Source: Bacteroidales bacterium
Lineage (GTDB): Bacteria; Bacteroidota; Bacteroidia; Bacteroidales; Muribaculaceae
NCBI GenBank assembly: GCA_020860515.1
Contig: JAJBUG010000088.1
Location: 1 to 34,825, forward strand
Direction: 5' to 3'
DNA: 34,825 nt
Below, piece by piece: positions 16,016 to 24,661 of this stretch; position 1 is the first letter of the stretch, and each line of letters starts with the position of its first letter. The translations under genes and the position numbers were made by a program. The notes beneath the pieces are model-generated. The model saw nothing but the letters and a program-made list of their open reading frames with translations. It was not told where the DNA came from and made no database searches.

Positions 16016-17074
16016 TTAGTTAGGTGTTACTACTTCTTCGTCCTCTTCAATCTGGATGTCTTCTACCTCGGGGCCTGGGCCAGGAGCCGGAGCGCCCTGT
16101 GGCATTCCCATCATCTGTTGGTACTGCACCATCTGCTGGTACATTCCCTTAGCGCCTTCGAGCTCAGGAGTGGTAGCATCGGGGCAGAGAGTGTTGGCGT
16201 TGTTTACAACCGGACCAAGCTTCTCCATTGTCTCGCTTATCAGAGCGTTGAAGGCAGCCTGGGCAGCCTGCTGATCGGGCATTTTAGCCAGTTGCATTTG
16301 ACCGCTCTGGAACTCATCGATGATTTCCTGAGCCTTTTCGCCATAATATTCAGCATATTGAGCCTGCAGCTTGGGATCGGTAGTATAGTGGTCGTTCTTT
16401 GCCTGCACAGTGAACACGATAGCCTGTGCGCAGAAGAGACCCACTACGATTGATGTCCACCAGAAGCCAATGCATTTCAGGCGCTCGATCCAGTGGTTGT
16501 TGTCCCAGCCCACCGAGTGAAGCATCGACCAGAAGCCGTGGTTCATGTGGAACCAGAGAGCGATGAAGCCAATGATGTAAACGATCGGGGTCCAAACCAA
16601 CTTGAAGGCCTCTTGGATGAAGAGCGTACCGAACAGCGGAGCATAGGTGGTGTCGCTGACAGTGTACTCAGTGCCACGGATTTCTTGCCACTGCATGCGA
16701 GCCCAGAATTGGATCAAGTGCACTACCAAGAAAGCCAGGATTACGATACCGAGCACGTACATGTTCTTCGAGCTCCACTCTACCTGCGGAGGACGCGAAG
16801 TCACAGCGTAGCGGTCGTTACCGCGAGCCTTGCGGTTGAGAATAGTCAACCACGATGCGTAGATGATGTGTAGGATGAGAAGCACGGCCAGGCCCATTGA
16901 GGCAATCAATGCGTACCAATTGGCACCCAGGAACTCACAAATTACATTGTAAGCGGTGGGCCAAGCGATAGCAACCGTATTCATCAACACGTGAAAAGTT
17001 ACGAATAGGACGAGGCAGATACCAGTGACGGCCATCACGAACTTACGTCCTATAGATGAGCTTGTTAACCACAT
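16016..17074 (-). CDS. frdC: Fumarate reductase / succinate dehydrogenase cytochrome b subunit with long C-terminal tail
   Basis: The membrane anchor of a type B complex: one subunit with five hydrophobic segments (about 11-36, 53-78, 104-127, 150-182, 200-224) that binds two hemes and menaquinone. Likely heme-ligand histidines are among His28, His69, His119, His176 and His179. Known members end soon after the last helix, at about 220-260 residues. This one has 352, with a hydrophilic tail from ~227: an Ala/Glu/Gln helical part, a Met/Gln-rich run ([15 protein letters not shown]), a Pro/Gly hinge (APAPGPGP) and an acidic end ([12 protein letters not shown]). The tail is open, in frame, and followed by frdA after 16 nt, so it looks genuine. 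Confidence 0.93.
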   Translation of the reverse strand: MWLTSSSIGRKFVMAVTGICLVLFVTFHVLMNTVAIAWPTAYNVICEFLGANWYALIASMGLAVLLILHIIYASWLTILNRKARGNDRYAVTSRPPQVEWSSKNMYVLGIVILAFLVVHLIQFWARMQWQEIRGTEYTVSDTTYAPLFGTLFIQEAFKLVWTPIVYIIGFIALWFHMNHGFWSMLHSVGWDNNHWIERLKCIGFWWTSIVVGLFCAQAIVFTVQAKNDHYTTDPKLQAQYAEYYGEKAQEIIDEFQSGQMQLAKMPDQQAAQAAFNALISETMEKLGPVVNNANTLCPDATTPELEGAKGMYQQMVQYQQMMGMPQGAPAPGPGPEVEDIQIEEDEEVVTPN

Positions 17075-17159
17075 AGATGATTGTTTTTAAATTGATTATA
17101 TGAAATTGTTTTCGTGTTTGCTTTTGATACGTGTAGGTGTCAAGTTGGTTTGTAGAGTG

Positions 17160-17167
17160 CAAATTTA
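17160..17167 (-). promoter_or_regulatory. frdC: -7 box (TAAATTTG) of frdCAB
   Basis: The minus strand reads TAAATTTG, 85 nt before the frdC ATG, leaving an untranslated leader of about 80 nt. No good -33 TTTG at 19-20 nt is visible. It lies downstream of the predicted small RNA terminator, so frdCAB could be transcribed independently of that unit. Confidence 0.6.
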
Positions 17168-17232
17168 ATGAAAATAATCCATTCACACGAAATTTTAAGC
17201 AAAAAATTTTTCAAAATCTTACCAATAGGCAC

Positions 17233-17296
17233 AAAAAAAATTATCCGTCATCACGACGAATAATCTTCTTACCTTAAATCTAATACCATGAAAAAC
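17233..17296 (-). ncRNA. Predicted ~65-nt RNA gene with a six-codon ORF and intrinsic terminator
   Basis: A complete minus-strand transcription unit without a normal gene. Promoter: TTTG (17332-17329), 20 nt, TACCTTTG (17308-17301). Expected start is near 17296. Then comes a mini-ORF (17289-17269) coding for MVLDLR with an AAGG just before its stop, and a terminator hairpin ATTATTCGTC/GACGGATAAT (17264-17255 with 17249-17240; one G-T pair) ending in eight T (17240-17233). The unit lies 66 nt upstream of the frdC -7 box on the same strand, so it could be a free small RNA or a leader/attenuator of frdCAB. I cannot assign it to a named RNA family. Confidence 0.65.
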
Positions 17297-17300
17297 TATG

Positions 17301-17332
17301 CAAAGGTACAGCTTTTCTTGATACCCACCAAA
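17301..17332 (-). promoter_or_regulatory. Strong promoter: TTTG-N20-TACCTTTG
   Basis: One of the closest matches to the Bacteroidota sigma consensus in the window (TTTG, 20-nt spacer, TACCTTTG, read on the minus strand), yet there is no protein gene directly downstream before a terminator. Confidence 0.8.
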
Positions 17333-17404
17333 TATTTTGTCAGAAAAATTATCCCCATTAAACACTTTTAACACCAAATTCCGTGTTTTTGCAAAAATTT
17401 GTCG

Positions 17405-17412
17405 TAACTTTG
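17405..17412 (+). promoter_or_regulatory. hpt: -7 box (TAACTTTG) of hpt
   Basis: TAACTTTG matches TAnnTTTG, 22 nt before the hpt ATG. Confidence 0.65.
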
Positions 17413-17434
17413 TGGTCGATTATTCCATGAAAGG

Positions 17435-17980
17435 ATGAAACACGAAGTGACCTACTGCGGGCTCACGTTTGAGCCCTACATCTCGCGCGACAAAATCGAT
17501 GCTCGCATTGCCGAGCTGGGCCGCGCTATCTCGGAGGACTGCCGCGACAAGTTCCCCCTCTTGATTTGTGTGCTTAATGGAGCGTTCCCCTTTGCGAGCG
17601 ACCTTTTCCGCAATATAAATATCGATGCAGAAATTGCCTTCATTCGACTCAAAAGTTACGAAGGGACTACCACTACGGGGCTGCCCAAAGAAGTGCTCGG
17701 ACTTTCCGACGACATCAAGGGGCGCACAGTAATCGTGGTGGAGGATATCATCGATACGGGCCACACAATGCATAATCTGCTCAACACCCTGCGAGAAAAA
17801 GAGCCAGCCGAGATTAAGATTGCCACGCTGTTATTCAAGCCCGAATCTTTGGTGCGCAACATCAAGCCCGACTATGTGGGATTTGAAATCCCCAACAAAT
17901 TCATAATCGGCTTCGGACTCGACATCGACGGCCACGCGCGCAACCTGAATGATATTTACATCCTTAAAGACCCCGAATAA
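17435..17980 (+). CDS. hpt: Hypoxanthine phosphoribosyltransferase
   Basis: A 181-residue cytoplasmic type I phosphoribosyltransferase that salvages hypoxanthine (and usually guanine) to IMP/GMP using PRPP. The PRPP-binding loop is VVEDIIDTGHTM (about 101-112), with the two acidic residues typical of HPRT. The early RIAELGRAISEDC block and the LICVLNGAFPFASDL segment with the conserved Gly loop fit the family, as does YVGFEIPNKFIIGFGLD near the C-terminus. Normal length. adk lies 180 nt downstream; the hpt-adk pair is common in Bacteroidales. Confidence 0.95.
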   Translation: MKHEVTYCGLTFEPYISRDKIDARIAELGRAISEDCRDKFPLLICVLNGAFPFASDLFRNINIDAEIAFIRLKSYEGTTTTGLPKEVLGLSDDIKGRTVIVVEDIIDTGHTMHNLLNTLREKEPAEIKIATLLFKPESLVRNIKPDYVGFEIPNKFIIGFGLDIDGHARNLNDIYILKDPE

Positions 17981-18123
17981 GTGACAAATTACAATTGAGA
18001 GATTTTGTCATCGTCAACTATTCACGTTTCACGCATACCCTACGGTACATCTATATAAAAATGAGCCAAATTGGCACTTTATACGTTAATATTTAATTAA
18101 ATACAATTGCACAGTCATATCGA

Positions 18124-18158
18124 CTTGTAAATTGTATCTTGTAATTTGTAATTATAAA
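18124..18158 (+). repeat. 7-bp-period tract directly before adk (CTTGTAA / ATTGTAT units)
   Basis: Five heptamers in phase (CTTGTAA, ATTGTAT, CTTGTAA and two more), ending 2 nt before the adk ATG. It is the inverse complement of the ACAAATT type. A short ACAAATT-ACAATTG piece also follows hpt at about 17983-17996. The gap between hpt and adk holds nothing else that I recognise. Confidence 0.8.
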
Positions 18159-18160
18159 TT

Positions 18161-18739
18161 ATGCTGAATTTAGTAATTTTCGGAGGTCCAGGCAGTGGCA
18201 AGGGCACCCAAAGCGCTAAAATAGCCAAGAAATATGGCTTGTACCATATCTCCACGGGCGATGTCCTCCGCGACCACATAGCCCGACGCACCGACATCGG
18301 CAAGGTAGCTCACAGCTATATCTCGCAAGGAATGCTTATCCCTGATAAGCTGATGATAAAGATTCTTGAGGATTTGCTCAAGAGCCGCACCAGCGAGACC
18401 AAGCATGGCGTGATATTCGATGGCTTCCCCCGCACTCTGCCACAGGCACGCGAGCTTGATGCCCTGCTTGAAGTACTCGAAACCAAGATTTCAGTCGTCA
18501 TCGGCTTGGAGGTGCCCGATGCTGAACTTACCCAGCGCATGCTGCTTCGCGGCAAAGAGAGCGGAAGAGAAGATGACAACGAAAAGGCCATAAAAACTCG
18601 CTTGGCTGTTTACCATAAGCAGACCGAGCCACTTGAAGCTTACTATAAGGAGACGGGCCGCTATGTAGCCATTAACGGTGAAGGCTCAATCGACGAAATA
18701 TTCGACAAAATCTGCGCAGCTATCGACGCAGCTAAATAA
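18161..18739 (+). CDS. adk: Adenylate kinase
   Basis: A 192-residue cytoplasmic enzyme catalysing ATP + AMP = 2 ADP. The P-loop is GGPGSGKGT (8-16), the AMP-binding part is YHISTGDVLRDHI, and FDGFPRTLPQA is the family signature. The LID is the short form (RGKESGREDDNEKAI) without the four-cysteine zinc site, as usual in Bacteroidetes. The translation start is set by the ATG directly after the repeat tract. Confidence 0.97.
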   Translation: MLNLVIFGGPGSGKGTQSAKIAKKYGLYHISTGDVLRDHIARRTDIGKVAHSYISQGMLIPDKLMIKILEDLLKSRTSETKHGVIFDGFPRTLPQARELDALLEVLETKISVVIGLEVPDAELTQRMLLRGKESGREDDNEKAIKTRLAVYHKQTEPLEAYYKETGRYVAINGEGSIDEIFDKICAAIDAAK

Positions 18740-18747
18740 GCCACACC

Positions 18748-18817
18748 GGATTTAGGATTTGGGATTTAGACCTTGATCCACCTAAATTCTAAATCCTAAA
18801 AACCAAATCTCAAGATA
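18748..18817 (+). repeat. Ten-unit 7-bp-period tract with an internal inversion (GGATTTA / TAAATCC)
   Basis: Ten heptamers in one phase fill the gap between adk and the acyl ligase. The first three are GGATTTA-type, two are diverged, and the later ones are TAAATCC-type, the inverse complement of the first. The two halves could pair. It ends 2 nt before the ligase ATG at 18820. Confidence 0.88.
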
Positions 18818-18819
18818 TC

Positions 18820-20493
18820 ATGAATTCATTTATAAAGACCTACCAGAACTCACTGCGCGACAATTATGGGCTGCCTGCGCTCACGGATTATGGGTCGGGC
18901 ACCACGATGACCTATGGCGACCTGGCACAAAAAATCGCCCGCATACATATATTATATAAGGCATGCGGCATAAAGCGAGGCGACAAGATTGCATTGCTGG
19001 GCAAAAACACCATCGACTGGGTAGCAACCTTTATGGCCACTGTCACCTACGGAGCCATTATTGTGCCCATCCTCCACGACTTCAATCCCGTAGATGCCCA
19101 GCACATTGTCAATCACAGCGATTCGGTACTCTTGTTTGTAAATGAATCGATATTTGAACACATGGAGTTTGACAACATGCCTAAAATCAAGGCAGTTGTC
19201 TCGCTCGACCGCCGCATCATCCTTGCTGAGACTGACCCCGAAGGGCGCGACAGTTTCAGCAAGGCCATGAAGAGCGTTACCCGGCGCTTTAACAAAGCCT
19301 ACCCCAATGGTTTCAACGCCACCGAAATTGAATTTCCTGATACCGATATTGACAACGTGTGCATAATCAATTACACATCTGGCACCACAGGATTCAGCAA
19401 GGGGGTAATGCTCACATATAATAATATGTGGGGAAATGTGAAATATGGCGTCGACTCACACCTCCATTACAAGGGGAGCCGTGCGTTATCTTTCTTGCCG
19501 CTGGCACATGCCTACGGCTGCGCCTTCGATATGTTGGTGCCCCTGGCAGTTGGCAGCCATGTCACTATTTTAGGCAAGATGCCCACGCCAGCTGTACTGC
19601 TCAAAGCATTTGCCAGCGTGCGCCCATCGCTTATCATCTGCGTGCCCCTGATTCTGGAGAAGATCTACAAAAAGATGATTGTGCCCATGCTAAGCAAGCG
19701 CCGTATGCGCTGGGTGTTGGCAGTTCCATTCCTCGACAAGGCCATTTATGTGCAGGTGCGCAAGCGTCTGGTAGAGGCATTCGGAGGGTGCTTCGAGGAG
19801 GTAATCGTAGGTGGTGCTCCGCTCAATGCTGAGGTTGAGGCATTTCTGCGCAAAATCAAGTTCCCCTATACCGTAGGCTATGGCATGACTGAGTGCGGTC
19901 CTCTGATTAGCTACACTCCTTGGCGTGAATTTATCGTATCCTCATCGGGTCATGTCCTACCAGGCATTATGAGCGCAAAGATTGAAGATGTAGAGGGTGC
20001 AAATGACTTGCAAGGCGAGATCTGCGTGCGGGGCCAGAATGTGATGAAGGGCTATTACAAAAATCCCGAAGCTACCGAGCAAGTGCTTGACAAAGAAGGC
20101 TGGCTTCACACTGGAGATATGGGCTATCTCGGAGGCAACGACGGGCAGACAGTGTTTATCCGAGGGCGCTACAAGACAATGATTCTTACAGCCAACGGCC
20201 AGAACATCTATCCCGAGGAAATTGAAGCTAAGCTCAACAATATGCCTTACGTGGGCGAGAGCCTTGTAGTACAGCGCAACAACAATCTTGTGGCTCTTGT
20301 ATATCCCGACACTGACGCCATGGATGCAGAGAATCTCAATGTCAACGACGTGCAGCGCATTATGGACACTGAAATTCTGCCTGAGCTCAACAAGCTGGTA
20401 GCTCCATACGAGCGCATCGAACGCATCCAGCTGGTGCCGCAAGAATTCGAAAAGACACCAAAGCGCAGCATTCGGCGCTTCCTTTACTCCTAA
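18820..20493 (+). CDS. AMP-forming acyl-CoA ligase (long-chain fatty acid type)
   Basis: A 557-residue ANL-superfamily enzyme, probably a long-chain fatty-acid:CoA ligase (FadD-like) that activates a carboxylate via an acyl-adenylate. The P-loop is NYTSGTTGFSKG (about 184-195). The other core motifs are YGMTECGPLISY (A5), GWLHTGDMGYL (A7) and IRGRYKTMILTANGQNIYPE (A8, hinge). The expected C-terminal lysine may be in EKTPKRSIRRF. The exact substrate cannot be read. It is separated from adk only by the repeat tract and may be co-transcribed with it. It ends before a terminator at 20561. Confidence 0.93.
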   Translation: MNSFIKTYQNSLRDNYGLPALTDYGSGTTMTYGDLAQKIARIHILYKACGIKRGDKIALLGKNTIDWVATFMATVTYGAIIVPILHDFNPVDAQHIVNHSDSVLLFVNESIFEHMEFDNMPKIKAVVSLDRRIILAETDPEGRDSFSKAMKSVTRRFNKAYPNGFNATEIEFPDTDIDNVCIINYTSGTTGFSKGVMLTYNNMWGNVKYGVDSHLHYKGSRALSFLPLAHAYGCAFDMLVPLAVGSHVTILGKMPTPAVLLKAFASVRPSLIICVPLILEKIYKKMIVPMLSKRRMRWVLAVPFLDKAIYVQVRKRLVEAFGGCFEEVIVGGAPLNAEVEAFLRKIKFPYTVGYGMTECGPLISYTPWREFIVSSSGHVLPGIMSAKIEDVEGANDLQGEICVRGQNVMKGYYKNPEATEQVLDKEGWLHTGDMGYLGGNDGQTVFIRGRYKTMILTANGQNIYPEEIEAKLNNMPYVGESLVVQRNNNLVALVYPDTDAMDAENLNVNDVQRIMDTEILPELNKLVAPYERIERIQLVPQEFEKTPKRSIRRFLYS

Positions 20494-20560
20494 CTGGGAA
20501 GAGTGGTGCCTATGCCCCTGACTACCACGGCGCGAGAGGTCGCCTCCTTACAAGTACACA

Positions 20561-20591
20561 AAAAAAGGTCTCCATCACTGGAGACCTTTTT
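20561..20591. terminator. Bidirectional terminator after the acyl ligase
   Basis: AAAAAGGTCTCC (20562-20573) and GGAGACCTTTTT (20580-20591) form a perfect 12-bp stem with a 6-nt loop and T runs in both directions. It ends the plus-strand ligase transcript and the predicted minus-strand small RNA. Confidence 0.92.
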
Positions 20592-20680
20592 CTTTATTCT
20601 TTCTTATAGAGGAAATATGAATTATCTTTGATTACCTTTATAATCAAAAGTCTAATCTAAAATAACCCCTGATCGATATC
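20561..20680 (-). ncRNA. Predicted ~120-nt small RNA
   Basis: The minus strand has TTG (20715-20713), 19 nt, and TAACTTTG (20693-20686), so transcription should start near 20680. The RNA would hold one hairpin (TTTGATTA/TAATCAAA, 20648-20641 with 20634-20627, 6-nt loop) and end at the terminator at 20591-20561 with a T run. No ORF of note lies inside. It shares its terminator with the convergent ligase gene, so it could also be a byproduct or an antisense regulator of the ligase 3' end. No named family recognised. Confidence 0.45.
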
Positions 20681-20685
20681 CATTG

Positions 20686-20715
20686 CAAAGTTAATATGAA
20701 TTTGTGGAAAAACAA
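20686..20715 (-). promoter_or_regulatory. Promoter of the predicted small RNA: TTG-N19-TAACTTTG
   Basis: Read on the minus strand, TTG and TAACTTTG are separated by 19 nt. No protein gene follows on that strand. Confidence 0.6.
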
Positions 20716-20861
20716 TAGGTTTTTAAGAAAAACTTTCATAATTTTAGTATATTTAAAATTTATAAATACATATTTGCAATTAGCTGCTCTTATGTGCAGT
20801 CTTTTTTCTGACATGAATTTCAAATTTAATCCAAACATTTGGAAAGTTGGGAGATGAAGAT

Positions 20862-20892
20862 TTTGTAGTTTAGAGAAAAAACCGTAACTTTG
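20862..20892 (+). promoter_or_regulatory. ychF: Promoter of ychF: TTTG-N19-TAACTTTG
   Basis: TTTG at 20862-20865 and TAACTTTG at 20885-20892 are 19 nt apart. The ATG follows 40 nt later. A near-perfect consensus. Confidence 0.85.
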
Positions 20893-20932
20893 CAGTCGTA
20901 ATTAATTCAGTACAACAAAAACCATACATCGC

Positions 20933-22036
20933 ATGGCATTAAAGTGCGGCATAGTAGGCCTGCCCAATGTGGGCAAATCGACCCTTTTCAATTGTTTGTC
21001 GAGCGCCAAGGCGCAATCGGCAAATTTCCCCTTTTGTACCATCGAGCCCAATGTGGGCGTGATCTCGGTGCCCGACGATCGATTGACCAAGCTGGTGGAA
21101 ATGTGCAATCCCAAAAGCATTGTTCCGGCTACAGTTGAGATCGTGGATATCGCCGGTCTGGTAAAAGGCGCATCAAAGGGCGAAGGCCTCGGCAATAAAT
21201 TCTTGGCCAACATCCGTGAAACAGATGCCATCCTGCATGTGCTCCGCTGCTTCGACGATGACAATGTAACCCATGTAGATGGCAGCGTGGATCCTGTGCG
21301 AGACAAGGAAATCATCGATGCCGAGTTGCTGATCAAGGATCTCGAAACTATCGAAAGCCGCTTGGCAAAGACCTTGAAGCAAGCCCAAACTGGAGGCGAC
21401 AAAGTAGCCAAGATGCAAGCGGGAGTACTGCAAAAATATCAAGAAGCCCTCAACCAAGGCAAGCCCGCACGCTCGGTAGAGCTGGAAACTGTGGATGAGC
21501 AAAAATTTGCCCGAGAGCTATTTCTGCTCACCAATAAGCCAGTGCTGTATGTGTGCAACGTTGACGATGCCTCCGCAGCCCAAGGAAATGCCTATGTAGA
21601 TGCTGTGCGCGAAGCTATCAAAGGCGAAAATGCCCAATTGCTGATAGTGGCTGCTCAGACCGAGAGCGACATTGCCGAACTCGAAACTTGGGAGGAGCGT
21701 CAAGAATTTCTAAATGAAATAGGGCTGGAAGAGAGCGGAGTAAGCCGCCTTATACGCGCTGCTTATTCCCTGCTTGACCTGCAAACATATTTTACGGCTG
21801 GTGCCGATGAGTGCCGTGCCTGGACTTTCCGCAGGGGAATGAAAGCTCCGCAGTGCGCGGGCATCATTCACACTGACTTTGAGAAAGGTTTTATCCGCGC
21901 CGAAGTCATCAAATATGACGACTATGTGGCTCTTGGAGGCGAAGCTGGCGTAAAGGAGGCTGGCAAGCTCGGGGTCGAAGGCAAGGACTATGTGGTGCAA
22001 GATGGCGACATCATGCACTTCCGATTCAATGTGTAA
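20933..22036 (+). CDS. ychF: Redox-regulated ATPase YchF (Obg/OLA1 family)
   Basis: A 367-residue ribosome-associated P-loop protein of the Obg family that prefers ATP to GTP. It has G1 GLPNVGKST (9-17), G3 [20 protein letters not shown], and NVDD in place of the GTP-specific NKxD, the known basis of ATP preference. A helical arm follows, and the C-terminal TGS domain contains [19 protein letters not shown]. Length is typical (363-367). It has its own strong promoter and a strong terminator, so it is a single-gene unit. Confidence 0.97.
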   Translation: MALKCGIVGLPNVGKSTLFNCLSSAKAQSANFPFCTIEPNVGVISVPDDRLTKLVEMCNPKSIVPATVEIVDIAGLVKGASKGEGLGNKFLANIRETDAILHVLRCFDDDNVTHVDGSVDPVRDKEIIDAELLIKDLETIESRLAKTLKQAQTGGDKVAKMQAGVLQKYQEALNQGKPARSVELETVDEQKFARELFLLTNKPVLYVCNVDDASAAQGNAYVDAVREAIKGENAQLLIVAAQTESDIAELETWEERQEFLNEIGLEESGVSRLIRAAYSLLDLQTYFTAGADECRAWTFRRGMKAPQCAGIIHTDFEKGFIRAEVIKYDDYVALGGEAGVKEAGKLGVEGKDYVVQDGDIMHFRFNV

Positions 22037-22092
22037 CAAAAGATTTTCATAGGAGAAGAGACCAGGACGAGACAGGGCTCTCCTGGATTTAT

Positions 22093-22155
22093 GTTGAATG
22101 GATCGTTGGCGGGTCTGGGGTTGCCGCCAACTTTTTTATTTTTACACCATTCAAC
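22093..22155. terminator. Nested hairpins ending ychF and msbA
   Basis: Inner stem GTTGGCGG (22105-22112) with CCGCCAAC (22124-22131), followed by TTTTTT (22132-22137), is a strong plus-strand terminator for ychF. Outer arms GTTGAATGG (22093-22101) and CCATTCAAC (22147-22155) are a second perfect inverted repeat around it. The convergent exporter gene ends 11 nt beyond. Confidence 0.88.
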
Positions 22156-22165
22156 CGAGATGAGG

Positions 22166-23998
22166 TTATTTAGCGAGAGATTGCATATCTACAAGCCGCT
22201 TATAGTAACCGCCGATGGCCAGAAGTTGGTCGTGGGTACCTCGCTCCACGATTCGGCCTTCGTGAAGGACGCAGATAAGATCAGCATTTCGAATGGTGCT
22301 TAGGCGATGGGCAATTACCAGAGTGGTGCGGTCGCGCATCAGTCGGTCGAGGGCCTCCTGCACCAAATGTTCGCTTTCACTGTCGAGAGCCGAAGTGGCC
22401 TCATCAAGTATCAAGATAGGCGGATTTTTCAATATTGCACGTGCAATCGACAGGCGCTGGCGCTGGCCTCCGCTCAGTCGGCACCCACGGTCGCCGATGC
22501 AGGTGTTGTAGCCTTCTTCGCTTGCCATAATAAAATCATGGGCATTTGCTATCTTGGCAGCGGCTATCACCTCGTCCATAGTGGCCGACTCCACGCCAAA
22601 GGTGATATTGTTGTAAATAGTATCGTTGAAAAGAATCGCTTCTTGGTTGACGTTACCCATGAGCGAACGCAAATCATGCACCTTGAAATCGCGAATGTCG
22701 ATGCCATCGATTGTTATCCGCCCACGGTCCACATCGTAGAAGCGGGGCACCAAATCGGCCATAGTGGTCTTGCCTGACCCCGACTGCCCTACCAATGCAA
22801 CCGTGGCACCCGAGGGTATTTCGAGCGTCACTTCTTCCACCACAGGCTTATCAGCATAGGCAAAAGTCACATTTTCGTAACGAATAGGGCCAGCTGCCGC
22901 AGGCAGAGGCTTAGGATTCTTGGGATCCTGAATGGGATTTTCCGCATTGAGAATCTTATCCACGCGCTCCATCGAGGCAAGTCCTTTCTGAATCGAATAC
23001 ATAGCCTTGCTCAAATCCTTAGCTGGATTGATGATGCTGTAGAATATCACCATATAGTAAATAAATGAGGCAGCATTCATGCTCGAGGCTCCAGTGAGAA
23101 TCAGCGCGCCGCCGAACCATAGTACAATAGCTATAGCCACAGTGCCCAAGAACTCACTCATTGGGTGCGCCAGTGCTTGCCTGCGGGCCACCACGTTGCT
23201 GAGGCGGTAAAACTCCTGATTTTCCTGATGAAAACGCGCTTTCACTTTGTCCTCTGCATTGAAAGCCTTGATAATGCGTAGGCCTCCGAGGGTCTCCTCA
23301 ATATTGGCCATCAAGCCACCCCATTGATTCTGCAGCTCCAGGCTCTTTCGCTTAAGGCGCTTGCCCACGCGCCCCATCACCAAGCCAGCCAATGGCAATA
23401 GCACCAACACGAACACTGTGAGTTGCCAGCTCACAGCTATCATCATGCCCAGGCACACGATTATCATCACAGGATTTTTGAAGAACATATCAAGCGAGGC
23501 CATCACCGAATTTTCAATTTCTGCCACATCACCACTCATGCGAGCCATCACGTCGCCTTTTCGTTCGCTGGTGAAAAAGCCGATAGGCAAGGCTGTGATT
23601 TTGTCGTAAACATAATTGCGGATATCACGCACTATGCCGCTGCGCAGCGGTATGATAAAGTAGGAACTAAGATAGGCTGTACCCGTCTTAAGAGCAGTCA
23701 TAATCACTAAGGCAATAGCCAGCAAAGCCAATGTTGACACTTGGCCGCAAAGTTCAATGCTCTGCTGGGTATAAAAATAGAAATTATTTACCGCTACATC
23801 CTTAAGGCTTGCGCTGCCAAGGGGCATAAACTCATAGTTAGCCTCCTTGATTTTGAAGAGCATTTCAAGGATGGGAATAATCAATGCAAACGAGAAGAGG
23901 GTGAGGAAAGCAGTAAGGATGTTGAATAGTATATTCAACACCAAATATCGCTTATATGGGGGCACAAAGCGGCGAAGTATCTTTATGAAATCTTTCAT
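22166..23998 (-). CDS. msbA: ABC exporter, fused membrane and ATPase domains (MsbA type)
   Basis: A 610-residue half-transporter working as a dimer in the inner membrane. Six membrane helices span about 15-310, and the ATPase domain begins near 365. Walker A is GQSGSGKTT (about 402-410), followed by the LSGGQRQRLSIARAI signature and ILILDEATSALD Walker B. Its closest family appears to be MsbA/Bacteroidetes lipid-A-core flippases, but multidrug exporters look similar, so the substrate is inferred. I start at the ATG at 23998 (MKDFIKIL); a TTG start at 24019 overlaps the -7 box. Confidence 0.85.
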   Translation of the reverse strand: MKDFIKILRRFVPPYKRYLVLNILFNILTAFLTLFSFALIIPILEMLFKIKEANYEFMPLGSASLKDVAVNNFYFYTQQSIELCGQVSTLALLAIALVIMTALKTGTAYLSSYFIIPLRSGIVRDIRNYVYDKITALPIGFFTSERKGDVMARMSGDVAEIENSVMASLDMFFKNPVMIIVCLGMMIAVSWQLTVFVLVLLPLAGLVMGRVGKRLKRKSLELQNQWGGLMANIEETLGGLRIIKAFNAEDKVKARFHQENQEFYRLSNVVARRQALAHPMSEFLGTVAIAIVLWFGGALILTGASSMNAASFIYYMVIFYSIINPAKDLSKAMYSIQKGLASMERVDKILNAENPIQDPKNPKPLPAAAGPIRYENVTFAYADKPVVEEVTLEIPSGATVALVGQSGSGKTTMADLVPRFYDVDRGRITIDGIDIRDFKVHDLRSLMGNVNQEAILFNDTIYNNITFGVESATMDEVIAAAKIANAHDFIMASEEGYNTCIGDRGCRLSGGQRQRLSIARAILKNPPILILDEATSALDSESEHLVQEALDRLMRDRTTLVIAHRLSTIRNADLICVLHEGRIVERGTHDQLLAIGGYYKRLVDMQSLAK

Positions 23999-24016
23999 GT
24001 CATTGCAAGTAAAGTG

Positions 24017-24024
24017 CAAAATTA
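24017..24024 (-). promoter_or_regulatory. -7 box (TAATTTTG) of the MsbA-type exporter
   Basis: The minus strand reads TAATTTTG, 18 nt before the ATG at 23998, and excludes the upstream TTG start. Confidence 0.65.
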
Positions 24025-24068
24025 CAAAAAACTTTCCTACCCCTCACGTATAGTTCAAGATATTTTGT

Positions 24069-24076
24069 TAATTTTG
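24069..24076 (+). promoter_or_regulatory. -7 box (TAATTTTG) of the thioredoxin lipoprotein
   Basis: TAATTTTG matches TAnnTTTG, 62 nt before the ATG at 24139. Confidence 0.6.
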
Positions 24077-24138
24077 CAGTTGAAGAACAAAAACCAAAAA
24101 TCAAATATTAACGTTATTCAACTAAACTACAAAAAGCA

Positions 24139-24657
24139 ATGAAGAAACTTTTTTACATGGTAGTGGCTGCAGCTACCCTGCTGGGCTCAGCCGCATGCGG
24201 CAACAAGGCTGACAACAAAGCTGAGCAGGAAGCTCAGGAAATGACTGTGGTAGGCGAGGCAACCGACGGTGTAGCCACGCTCACCGATGACAACCTGTTC
24301 CGCCCCGACAGCAAGGTAGCCATGCCTATCGTGCTCGACTTCAACGCCACATGGTGCGTGCCTTGCAAGAAACTCACCCCCGCTTACCATCAAGTGGCCG
24401 AACAATTCCCTGGCAAGGTAGGGTTCTACTCAGTTGACATCGAAGCTAACCCAGAGACTGCTAAGGCCTTCAACATTGAATCCGTACCTACAGTGGTAAT
24501 CTTAATGCCCAACGGCACAAGCCAGCGCCATGTAGGGCTCGGCGATTTCATTGCCGGCAGCCTGCAAGAAAGCGAACTTGGTGCGACCCCTGACAGCGTG
24601 CTCACTCCCATTATCGCCGAGCACCTGGAGAGCATGGTATCCGCCCAATTGAAATAA
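24139..24657 (+). CDS. Thioredoxin-fold lipoprotein
   Basis: A 172-residue exported protein. The signal peptide ends in the lipobox LLGSAAC with the lipid cysteine at residue 21, followed by GNKADNKAEQ. The thioredoxin domain has the active site WCVPCKK (Trp72, Cys73, Cys76) and the cis-Pro loop in IESVPTVVI. CVPC differs from the CGPC of cytosolic thioredoxin and suits periplasmic TlpA/DsbE-like reductants. A role in periplasmic disulfide reduction is likely; the partner is unknown. The next ATG lies 4 nt downstream, so it is probably co-transcribed with the DEAD-box helicase. Confidence 0.9.
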   Translation: MKKLFYMVVAAATLLGSAACGNKADNKAEQEAQEMTVVGEATDGVATLTDDNLFRPDSKVAMPIVLDFNATWCVPCKKLTPAYHQVAEQFPGKVGFYSVDIEANPETAKAFNIESVPTVVILMPNGTSQRHVGLGDFIAGSLQESELGATPDSVLTPIIAEHLESMVSAQLK

Positions 24658-24661
24658 GACT

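Noticed and set aside
20644..20838. Minus-strand frame of 64 codons
   Set aside because: It is AT-rich, without family resemblance, and crosses the promoter of the predicted small RNA.
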